Source: CAZMVY01 sp964617875
GTDB taxonomy: Bacteria; Planctomycetota; Phycisphaerae; UBA1845; PWPN01
NCBI GenBank assembly: GCA_964617875.1
Contig: CAZUAI010000029.1
Span: forward strand, 1 to 59,427
Direction of reading: 5' to 3'
Length of the DNA stretch: 59,427 nt
Below the pieces are notes generated by a model, which saw nothing but the letters and a program-made list of their open reading frames with translations, searched no databases and was not told the DNA's origin. Below are positions 52,879 through 59,427 of the stretch, in pieces. Both the position numbers and the translations under genes were made by a program. How positions within the stretch are numbered: position 1 is the stretch's first letter; each line of letters begins with the position of its first letter.

Positions 52879-54498
52879 CTACGGCACGGCATCCGGGCAA
52901 CTGTTTCCCTGTCCCGACGGACTGTAGACATCGGCTACGCCGGGATCGCCGTCGATCCCTTTCGTCTGCGACTCGATGGCCCCGAAGATGGGCGTGTTCG
53001 AGTAGAAGCCCGCGTTGTATTGTCCGGGATCGCCGGAATTCGCGACGGCGGCGCCGCCTGCGCCGCCACTGCCGGGGTTGTGACCGCCGTTGCCGCCCCC
53101 GCCCCCCTCGCCGCCGATCGCCGTGGCGTTGCCGCCGCTGCCGCCGAACCCGGCGCTCCCGCCCTTGCCGCCGTAGGCGTTGGCAATGCCTCCGGCCCCG
53201 CCGTTGCCGATCGTGTAGCAGCCGTCGTGACCGAATCCGCCCGCGCCGGCCTGCGCACGGGCGGCCCCGCCTGCGCCGCCGTACTGCAGGAGGTTCATCG
53301 CTCCGGAGCCGCCGTTGCCGCCGTAGGCGATGGCTGTACCGCCGTAACCGCCATCGTAGTGGACGAGGTCGCCGTCGCGCCCGCGCGGCGCCGTCACCGT
53401 GGCCTGGCCGCCTGCTCCGGCGTAGGCGAAGACAGCGGCAATGGACTCGCCGTACGTGGCGTTCGTCTTCCGGATGATGTTTCCGCCGTGGCCCGCCCGG
53501 ACGGTGATCACGGGGCCGTCATAGGTCCCCGGCGACAATTCGGTGATGGCGACGGCGATGCTGCCGCCGGCCCCGCCGCCGAAGAAGCCGTTGCCGCCGT
53601 CGCGAGCGCCGAACGTGCAGTCGCTGCCCCAGCAGGCGCCGGTGACCCGGATCATCTGTGCATTCCGGACCGGCTTGGCGCCGGGCAACGCCCCGTCGGT
53701 AAGGGTAAGCAGGGGCGGGGCGTTTCCGCCGTACCCGCCGGAGAACGTGGCGCCCTGGACGGGATCGAGACTGTTTGTGGCGGCGTTGTAGCCGGGCCAG
53801 TTCACAGCGCCGGCCTTGGCGAAAACGACGCCGGAATCACCGCCGCGCCCGCCGAAGAACAGGTTGCCGGAGAGCGATCCGGCGGGCGAAGCGCTGCCCC
53901 CGTCGCCGCCGTTGCCGACGGCCAGGCTGCCTTGCATGTTCAGCTGCCCTCCGGCGGCCAGACGCACGTCGCCACCGCTGCCGCCGGCGCCGCCCCACGG
54001 GCCGGTGCCTCCGATGCCGCCGGTGCCGCTGGTGAGCGACGCCGTCGCGCCGATCGTGAGGTTTCCGCCCGCACGGAGTTCGATGGTGCCGCCGTCGCCG
54101 CCGGGTGCATCGGCCTGATCGCCCGTGGCCTGCATCGTCGGAGCGAGCTTCGCCGTCGAGGCGGCGCCCGCGGCGCCGTTGCCGGCCTGGATGGTGCCGG
54201 TGACCTCGATGTCGCCTTGTGCCACGATGGTGATGTCGTAACCTTTGGCGCCGGCCGTGGTGACCGTCGCGGAGGCCAGGACCCCTTCGATCCGCACGTT
54301 GCCGCTGGCGTTGATCACGACATCCGCGGCAACCGTGGTGGTCTGGCCGGCGGCGACGGTGAAGTCAACGACGTTGACCGTGCCGCCGATGCTGGTCGGG
54401 GTGTTCGAGTCGCCGCCGAGGGGATCCAGGCCCGCGCAGGAACCGAGCAAGCCGGTGACGACCGTCGTAAGAATCACGAGCGCGAGGACGTGCCGCAT
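52879..54498 (-). CDS. Glycine-rich secreted lipoprotein
   Basis: A 539-residue protein with a signal peptide and lipobox LLGSC (Cys about residue 21). Residues 30-110 are beta-rich (TVNVVDFTVAAGQTTTVAAD, NASGNVRIEGVL), like the filamentous start of polysaccharide-binding or beta-helix surface proteins. The rest is glycine-rich with many GG-x-GG repeats (GGAGGSGGDVR, GGNGGSGAMN, GGSGGNATAIGGEGGGGGN), low in charge. It is probably an extended cell-surface protein. GGAGG lies 7 nt before the ATG. The sequence bias is extreme but the start and stop look intact. Confidence 0.75.
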   Translation of the reverse strand: MRHVLALVILTTVVTGLLGSCAGLDPLGGDSNTPTSIGGTVNVVDFTVAAGQTTTVAADVVINASGNVRIEGVLASATVTTAGAKGYDITIVAQGDIEVTGTIQAGNGAAGAASTAKLAPTMQATGDQADAPGGDGGTIELRAGGNLTIGATASLTSGTGGIGGTGPWGGAGGSGGDVRLAAGGQLNMQGSLAVGNGGDGGSASPAGSLSGNLFFGGRGGDSGVVFAKAGAVNWPGYNAATNSLDPVQGATFSGGYGGNAPPLLTLTDGALPGAKPVRNAQMIRVTGACWGSDCTFGARDGGNGFFGGGAGGSIAVAITELSPGTYDGPVITVRAGHGGNIIRKTNATYGESIAAVFAYAGAGGQATVTAPRGRDGDLVHYDGGYGGTAIAYGGNGGSGAMNLLQYGGAGGAARAQAGAGGFGHDGCYTIGNGGAGGIANAYGGKGGSAGFGGSGGNATAIGGEGGGGGNGGHNPGSGGAGGAAVANSGDPGQYNAGFYSNTPIFGAIESQTKGIDGDPGVADVYSPSGQGNSCPDAVP

Positions 54499-54713
54499 GT
54501 TTCTGCCTCCGAAAGGGCGAAAGGAAAGGGCCGCCCTTGTCTCCCTATTCTACCGGGCCACGGCCGCAGTTGCTACGGCTTCGCCGTTTCCTCCACAGAC
54601 TCTGCGGACCGCATCGTCTCGCGCAATCGTGTACGTGCTCCGGATCGTCGCGGGCCTCGAGCAACGACCGGACGGAATCACGGGCCGGCGAAGCAGCGGA
54701 CAGGGGCTGCGGT

Positions 54714-55700
54714 TTACGCATCCGCGGCATCGTGCCGTCGCGTTTTGCGCTCGCGTACGGCGTAGATCGGTTTCCGCTGCGATTCGTAGTACGTGCGTGC
54801 GACCATCTCGCCGATCAGGCCGATCGAGAGGAACTGGATCCCGCTGAGGCCCAGCCCGAAGCCGAGCAGAGCGAGCGGCCCGTGGTCCCCGAAGATGTCG
54901 TGGCCGCCGAACAGCTTCAGCGCAAGCAGCACCGTCGCGATTCCCGTCCCGGCCCCCATCCCTGCCAGCCCGAGCAGCCCGAAGAACCGCAGCGGCTTCG
55001 TCGAGTAGTCGAGCAGAAACTTGATGCCGATCAGGTCGATCAGTACGCGGACGGTCCGCCACAGGTTGTAGTTCGACTTCCCGCCGACGCGTGGCGGGTT
55101 CTTGATCGGGATCTCCGCGATGTGCGCCCCGCCCCAGCTCGCCAGCGCGGGAATGAACCGGTGCAGATCGCCGTAGAGCTGGATGTCCTTGATGACCTCA
55201 CGGCGGTACGCCTTGAACGTCGTGCCGAAGTCGTGCAGCCGCACCCGCGAGAGCTTGAACATCAGCCAGTTCGCGATCCGGCTCGGCAGACGGCGTGTCA
55301 GGTAGTCGTCCTTCCGCGAGCGCCGCCAGCCGGACACGATGTCGTAGCCCTCGTTCATCTTCGCGAGGAACAGCGGGATCTCCCACGGGTCGTGCTGCAG
55401 GTCGCCGTCCATCGAGATGATGACATCGCCGCACGCCCAGTCGAAGCCCGCTTTCAGCGCCGGCGTCTGTCCGAAGTTCCGCCGCAGCCGGATCACGTGG
55501 ACGCGGTCATCCTTCTCGTACAGCTCGCACAGCGCCGCGTACGTCTTGTCGCGGCTGCCGTCGTCCACGAAGACCATCTCATAGGGCCCGCCGACCTGGT
55601 TCATCGCCGCGACGATCTTGTCGTAGAGCGGCCGAACGCTCTCCTCCTCGTTGAAGAACGGAACGACGATCGAATATCGGATGCCGTGAACTTCGCTCAT
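54714..55700 (-). CDS. Membrane glycosyltransferase, GT2 (DPM1/ArnC-like)
   Basis: A 328-residue GT2 enzyme that should transfer a sugar to a polyprenyl phosphate or similar lipid. The N-terminal catalytic domain has SIVVPFFNEEESV, VFVDDGSRDKTY and the metal-binding DGDLQHDP. RSRKDDYLTRRLPS and DFGTTFKAYRREV complete it. Two C-terminal membrane helices (FFGLLGLAGMGAGTGIATVLLA, GFGLGLSGIQFLSIGLIGEM) anchor it. The ATG at 55700 overlaps the stop of the YdjC-like gene by 4 nt (ATGA), so the two are translationally coupled. The sugar is unknown. Confidence 0.88.
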   Translation of the reverse strand: MSEVHGIRYSIVVPFFNEEESVRPLYDKIVAAMNQVGGPYEMVFVDDGSRDKTYAALCELYEKDDRVHVIRLRRNFGQTPALKAGFDWACGDVIISMDGDLQHDPWEIPLFLAKMNEGYDIVSGWRRSRKDDYLTRRLPSRIANWLMFKLSRVRLHDFGTTFKAYRREVIKDIQLYGDLHRFIPALASWGGAHIAEIPIKNPPRVGGKSNYNLWRTVRVLIDLIGIKFLLDYSTKPLRFFGLLGLAGMGAGTGIATVLLALKLFGGHDIFGDHGPLALLGFGLGLSGIQFLSIGLIGEMVARTYYESQRKPIYAVRERKTRRHDAADA

Positions 55701-56581
55701 GGTGCTCCCGTCAGGTGACCGTAGTGTATCAGTTCGATGCTCAACGTGCCCACGAGCGCACGGATGGCCGGGCTCGTCAGGGCACGCAGCTCCGTCTCCC
55801 GCTGGGCCAGCAGGCGCGTCGGGGTCGCCTTCAGGTCGGCGTCCACATAGCCGGGGTGGCACATGATCTCGCTCGTGCCCTCCGGGACCGCGCGAAGAAT
55901 CGCGCTCAGCGCGGCCTCGTCGAGGAACCCGGTCTGCGTGACGCCATAGAACCGTGCCGGCGCCGTCAGCCCGTCCCGCCGCAGCCGGACCCGGCAGCCC
56001 AGTCCGCCCGCGGCCAACAGAATCGCCATCACGCGCTGCTTGAGGATCGCCGGACGCGAGCCGGCATTCCGGCGCAGAAGCCCGATCAGCCCGACCGACC
56101 GTTCCGCCGGCCGTCGCACCGCCCCGATCCCGTATTCCTTCGCCAGCCTCGCGACCAGGCCGAAGAGACCCGGCGCCAGGTGGACGTGCTTGTGGCCGTC
56201 GATATGTGTCGGGCGCACGCCTGCCGCCAGAATCTTCTCGATCTGTGCTCGCGCCTCGCGCTCGATGTCCGCCCGCCGGACGCGTCCGAGAACAAGGCCG
56301 CGTGCCAGGCGCCCGGGGCCCGTCTGCAGGAACCCCGCGGGACCGACGAGACTCGGGATCCGTGCCGCGGCGGCCACCGGACGCCCTTCGGTGAGGTTCA
56401 GGTGCACGCCGACACCGAGCCGGGGTTGCTGCCGGACCAGTGCCACGGCCGACTCGAACGCGCCGCCGTTCGCCATGAGCGTGGTGCTCGTGATAATCCC
56501 GTTCGCGTGGCCTTCGATGATCGCTTCGTTGACCTTCCCGGTGAGCCCGAAATCGTCCGCGTTTACGATCAGCCGCTTCAT
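55697..56581 (-). CDS. YdjC/ChbG-family polysaccharide or glycolipid deacetylase
   Basis: A 294-residue enzyme of the YdjC family, which deacetylates N-acetylated sugars. The metal-binding start is LIVNADDFGL, VGVHLNLTEGRPV and THIDGHKHVHLAP carry the metal histidines, and MCHPGYVD is the last conserved block. Its gene overlaps the GT2 gene, so a sugar-lipid made by the GT2 may be deacetylated (as in lipid-linked sugar or hopanoid-type paths); that is inference. The ATG at 56581 lacks a strong ribosome site. Confidence 0.86.
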   Translation of the reverse strand: MKRLIVNADDFGLTGKVNEAIIEGHANGIITSTTLMANGGAFESAVALVRQQPRLGVGVHLNLTEGRPVAAAARIPSLVGPAGFLQTGPGRLARGLVLGRVRRADIEREARAQIEKILAAGVRPTHIDGHKHVHLAPGLFGLVARLAKEYGIGAVRRPAERSVGLIGLLRRNAGSRPAILKQRVMAILLAAGGLGCRVRLRRDGLTAPARFYGVTQTGFLDEAALSAILRAVPEGTSEIMCHPGYVDADLKATPTRLLAQRETELRALTSPAIRALVGTLSIELIHYGHLTGAP

Positions 56582-57002
56582 TGCGCACGGTCGCTGATTG
56601 CCGGCTCGGCGGCACCGATTCACAATCTCGGACGTACCGATCCGCGGTTCGCGGATGCAGCAATGCTGCGGCACCGACCGGCGACGGCGACATTGTACCG
56701 GGTGCGGCGCGGGACACCAATGCGCGAACCGATTCAAGAATGACACGCGGAACCGGCGGCGGTGCTTATCGGAAGGACCGCGTAACGCGCGAGGGGAATG
56801 GGACGGCATTCGCACGCCGCGAGGCGATCGTTATCGGCTCGTTGGAAGTCACATAACCGCGCATCCGCATGCGGTCCCGGTTTTTCTCCGGGGCCGTGCG
56901 GAGCGTGCTAAAGGCGTCCCGGTGAGGGTCGATATGTGGAGTGTCGGACGCAGGCGTCGCGCACCGCGGCGCGGCCCCGACGGAACCGGACGGGTGGCCC
57001 TC
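56582..57002. other. Divergent intergenic stretch
   Basis: No convincing gene or strong promoter is visible. A GGTGAGGG ribosome-like site at about 56920 precedes an ATG at 56934, which is an alternative start for the next gene. Confidence 0.3.
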
Positions 57003-57428
57003 ATGGCGGACTGGCAACAATCCTTCGCGAAGCGGCTGGGCGGATTGCGGGAGGAGTGGAACCGCGCGTTCACCGAGGTGGTTGACGAGGAGATCGTCCC
57101 CGCGTTCCGACAGATGGAGTCCTTCCTGACGAACAACGGTTTCTCGATCTCCACCCCGCGATCGGAAGGCGGCGTCCGCTCGTTCAAGTTCGCTCTCGGC
57201 GAGGATGTGTACACGATCGTCTCGTTCCGGCTCCGCGGACCACTCGAGCTGGAGGCGTCTGACGAAGTCTTCGCCGGCGGGACGAAGGACGCCAACGCGA
57301 GGCGCGAAAGCGTCCCGATCCGCAGTGTGGACGCGGGATGGGCACAGAGACAGTTCCAGGCCGCGCTCGATCGGTTTGTCGCCGCCCTCGAGGCGGCGTC
57401 GCTCGAGGCGGTCGCGGAGTACGCATAG
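57003..57428 (+). CDS. Hypothetical protein
   Basis: A 141-residue soluble protein that I do not recognise. It opens with a helical segment (FAKRLGGLREEWNRAFTEVV), then a beta-rich centre (FSISTPRSEGGVRSFKFALG, YTIVSFRLRGPLELEA) and ends with a helix (QFQAALDRFVAALEAASLEA). There are no membrane segments or cysteine motifs. The start could also be the ATG at 56934 (with a better ribosome site), which adds a basic stretch of 23 residues. It ends before a strong terminator. Confidence 0.5.
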   Translation: MADWQQSFAKRLGGLREEWNRAFTEVVDEEIVPAFRQMESFLTNNGFSISTPRSEGGVRSFKFALGEDVYTIVSFRLRGPLELEASDEVFAGGTKDANARRESVPIRSVDAGWAQRQFQAALDRFVAALEAASLEAVAEYA

Positions 57429-57601
57429 CGGCGATCGGCAGACCGGAGGCGGGCCCGGCTGCGGCCGGACGACTGAAAAGCAGTGCGTTTTCGGACGTTC
57501 ACCTGAGTGGCGATTTCCGGGGTGCGCCACTCGGGACGCCGGAACGCGGGCAGGACGCGGACCGTTGGGCACGACAGCCCGCGACGGCACCACGACACCT
57601 G

Positions 57602-57644
57602 GGGCGGACCGCCTTGGAAAAGGGGAGCGGCCCGCCCTCTTTCT
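57602..57644 (+). terminator. Rho-independent terminator-like hairpin
   Basis: GGGCGG-A-CCGC (57602-57612) pairs with GCGG-C-CCGCCC (57627-57637) with one A/C mismatch and a 14-nt loop. It is followed by TCTTTCT. It lies 174 bp after the hypothetical gene and 75 bp before the next ATG. Confidence 0.55.
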
Positions 57645-57718
57645 ATGCGCCGGATCGGTCATGGCAGGGGCGGAGGACGGAAAGTAGAATGCCGGGGCGA
57701 TGAACCAGGGTATTCTCC

Positions 57719-58849
57719 ATGAGCACGAATGACGACCGGCCGCTTGGCGTGGCAATCCTCGGGTTCGGGTTTATCGGGCGGGTCCATGCGTATGCGCATG
57801 CGAACATGCTCGTCTACTACGACCCGCCCCCACTGCGGACCCGGCTCGTCGGCGTCGCCACCAGCCGTGCGGAGACCGCGGCGAAGGCGATGAACCAGTT
57901 CGATTTCCAGGTCGCAACGACCGATCAGCTCTCCCTCGTCCGACGGCATGATGTGGACATCGTTCATGTCTGCACGCCGAATTCGCTGCACCTGCCCGCG
58001 ATCCTGGCGGCGATCGACGCCGGCAAGCACATCTACTGCGACAAGCCGCTGACGGCGACGACGGCGGAGGCCGAGCAGGTGGCTGCGGCGCTCTCGCGAT
58101 ACCGGGGCACGGGCCAGATGACGTTTCAGAACCGCTTCTGGCCTGCGACCATCCGCGCGAAGCAACTCATCGACGACGGCCGCATCGGCGCCGTCACGCA
58201 TTTCCGCGGGGCGTTCCTGCACTCGGGCAACGTGGATCGCAACCGACCGTTGAACTGGAAGGCGGACGCGGAACAGGGCGGCGGCGTGATTGGCGACCTT
58301 CTGTCGCACATCGTGGACCTGCTCTGGCACCTGATCGGGCCTTTGGAGCCGGTGCATGCCGTGCGGCGCGTCTGGTCGACGCATCGCCGATCGCTGGAAG
58401 ACCCGTCGCGGGCCATCGGCGAGGTGGCTGAGGACTTCGTGCTGGCGACGATGCGGACGGCGGACGGCGCCCCCGGCGCCGTCGAGGCCAGCAAGATCGC
58501 GACGGGCTCGGAAGACGAGCTGCGATTCGAGATCCACGGGGAGCGGGGTGCTCTGCGGTTCAACCTGATGGACCCGAGTTCGCTCGACTTCTACGACCAG
58601 ACGTGTCCGGACGCACCCTGCGGCGGCGAGCGGGGCTGGAAGCGCATCGCGGCGGTCAACCGCTACCCGGCGCCCGGCGGTTTCCCGACGCCCCGTTGTA
58701 CGCCCGGCTGGCTCCGCGCCCACGTCGCGTGCCTGCACCATTTCCTGGATGCGATCGCGCATGGACGTCCGGGGGATCCGAGCCTTGCGCACGGCGTCGA
58801 AATCCAGCGGATCCTCGGTCGAATTGCCATGGGCTCCGCGTCGGGCTGA
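57719..58849 (+). CDS. Gfo/Idh/MocA-family oxidoreductase (cytoplasmic)
   Basis: A 376-residue NAD(P)-dependent oxidoreductase. The Rossmann start is VAILGFGFIGRVHAYAH and the family lysine lies in GKHIYCDKPLTA. IGDLLSHIVDLLWHLIG carries the conserved histidine of the C-terminal domain. No signal peptide is present, unlike the two Tat-dependent paralogues at 34588 and 42128, so it works in the cytoplasm. Substrate unknown, probably a sugar or inositol derivative. The ATG at 57719 has AGGGTATT upstream; a TAGAAT box lies near 57686. Confidence 0.9.
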   Translation: MSTNDDRPLGVAILGFGFIGRVHAYAHANMLVYYDPPPLRTRLVGVATSRAETAAKAMNQFDFQVATTDQLSLVRRHDVDIVHVCTPNSLHLPAILAAIDAGKHIYCDKPLTATTAEAEQVAAALSRYRGTGQMTFQNRFWPATIRAKQLIDDGRIGAVTHFRGAFLHSGNVDRNRPLNWKADAEQGGGVIGDLLSHIVDLLWHLIGPLEPVHAVRRVWSTHRRSLEDPSRAIGEVAEDFVLATMRTADGAPGAVEASKIATGSEDELRFEIHGERGALRFNLMDPSSLDFYDQTCPDAPCGGERGWKRIAAVNRYPAPGGFPTPRCTPGWLRAHVACLHHFLDAIAHGRPGDPSLAHGVEIQRILGRIAMGSASG

Positions 58850-59041
58850 CCTCCCGGCAAAAGGTCGCGGTGGACTGGGCGGTTGGCGCCGACGCTTTCG
58901 ACGATCGGCGTGCGACGCATTGCAGGACGGACTCATCGCATCGAACGCGACCGGATCGAGTAGGCCTGGCGACGCGGGTCATCCGCACGCGATGGCATCG
59001 GCTTCCGCGAACCGGGGCCCGTGCCTCCGCGAGCGCGACCC

Positions 59042-59069
59042 TTGAGCGCCAACGGCAAGACGCTACACT
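59042..59069 (+). promoter_or_regulatory. Sigma-70-type promoter of tRNA-Ser
   Basis: TTGAGC (59042-59047) and TACACT (59064-59069) are spaced by 16 bp, ending about 20 bp before the tRNA. The next hexamer, TATGAT at 59069-59074, is an alternative -10 box with poor spacing. Confidence 0.5.
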
Positions 59070-59088
59070 ATGATCGGAAAGGTGGTCA

Positions 59089-59176
<88 letters not shown>

Positions 59177-59205
59177 TTCATTTTCGAGAGACGTTTCTAA
59201 CGCGT

Positions 59206-59241
59206 GAAGCCCCAAAGAGATGCGACTTGGGGCTTCTTCCA
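59206..59241 (+). terminator. Terminator after tRNA-Ser
   Basis: A perfect 10-bp hairpin GAAGCCCCAA / TTGGGGCTTC (59206-59215 and 59227-59236) with an 11-nt loop is followed by TTCCATTTT. It probably ends the tRNA transcript. Confidence 0.75.
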
Positions 59242-59356
59242 TTTTCGGCCTGCCGTCCCCAAGCCGTCCCCATCGGCCATGATCGAGGTTGCCAGCAACT
59301 GAGTAAGCGTCCGGCGAAGCCCGTGTGAATGAAGGTTGGGGGTTCGGGCCGGGGTG

Positions 59357-59427
59357 TCAGTCGGCGGCCGGCGTGGCGCGGGCGGCCTTCCAGCGGTCCG
59401 GCAGGAACTGGTCGAGTTGGCTCACCG
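59357..59427 (-). CDS. C-terminal end of a gene cut by the window edge
   Basis: On the minus strand a frame enters from the right edge, reads VSQLDQFLPDRWKAARATPA and AD, and stops at 59357-59359 (TGA). The composition is plausible for a gene end, but only 23 codons are visible, so no function can be given. Confidence 0.35.
   Translation of the reverse strand, partial: VSQLDQFLPDRWKAARATPAAD

Noticed and set aside
52870..52892. Hairpin GATGCCG/CGGCATC between the BamE-like and glycine-rich genes
   Set aside because: It overlaps the coding end of the glycine-rich gene and has no T-run, so it is not listed as a terminator.
59177..59356. Possible phage or island integration site after tRNA-Ser
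   Set aside because: No integrase, no repeated tRNA 3' end and no change of composition is visible; only a terminator follows.

Overview
The window is about 59 kb of high-GC, gene-dense bacterial chromosome. The gene content points to Planctomycetota, probably a Phycisphaerae-like lineage (an inference). Evidence includes a secreted multidomain protein ending in GC-rich dockerin/EF-hand-like repeats, sulfatase and glycosidase genes, several Gfo/Idh/MocA oxidoreductases (two with Tat signals), many small lipoproteins, and a SpoVG homologue with an embedded zinc ribbon next to ispE. No rRNA, CRISPR array, transposase or prophage is visible. One tRNA-Ser(GGA) lies near the right end.

Layout. 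78-6255 (minus): hemL, two tandem VKOR-DsbA fusions, a CoaD-CoaE fusion, and a small membrane protein with its own promoter/operator. 6641-9140 (plus): a sigma-54 promoter, a long leader, three Hsp20 genes and a reduced J-protein. 9172-20542 (plus): a UbiA-type prenyltransferase, a DUF362 protein, an M42 peptidase, a GH38-like glycosidase, a DapA-like lyase, a gluzincin-type lipoprotein, ispE and spoVG. 20876-31453: a polysaccharide-degradation region with a GHL10-like multidomain protein, a GH36 alpha-galactosidase, a sulfatase and a GH84/GH20-like glycosidase. 31512-34330 (minus): small lipoprotein, hisH, hisA, apt and a NusG-like gene. 34588-43354: two Tat-targeted oxidoreductases, a UPF0316 membrane protein, a tandem pair of tiny sigma-54-driven lipoprotein genes, a PDZ/S41 protease and a beta-propeller protein. 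43874-48124: an attenuated ileS and tatA. 48241-54498: an envelope cluster (FlgT-like, CsgG-like, triple LPP20 and small lipoproteins, BamE-like, glycine-rich lipoprotein). 54714-59427: YdjC-like deacetylase and GT2, a hypothetical gene, a third oxidoreductase, tRNA-Ser and a cut-off gene.

The strongest unusual signals are these. (a) Two tandem copies of a sigma-54 promoter, a two-hairpin leader and a tiny lipoprotein gene; the first leader hairpin differs between copies in a way that preserves pairing. (b) A classical-looking attenuator upstream of ileS, with an Ile-rich leader peptide ending at an antiterminator strand. (c) Two palindromic repeats inserted in frame inside ileS. (d) A SpoVG domain interrupted by a zinc ribbon. 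(e) A NusG-like gene with no ATG, GTG or TTG able to include its whole NGN domain. All functional statements come from reading motifs by eye; no database search was run.
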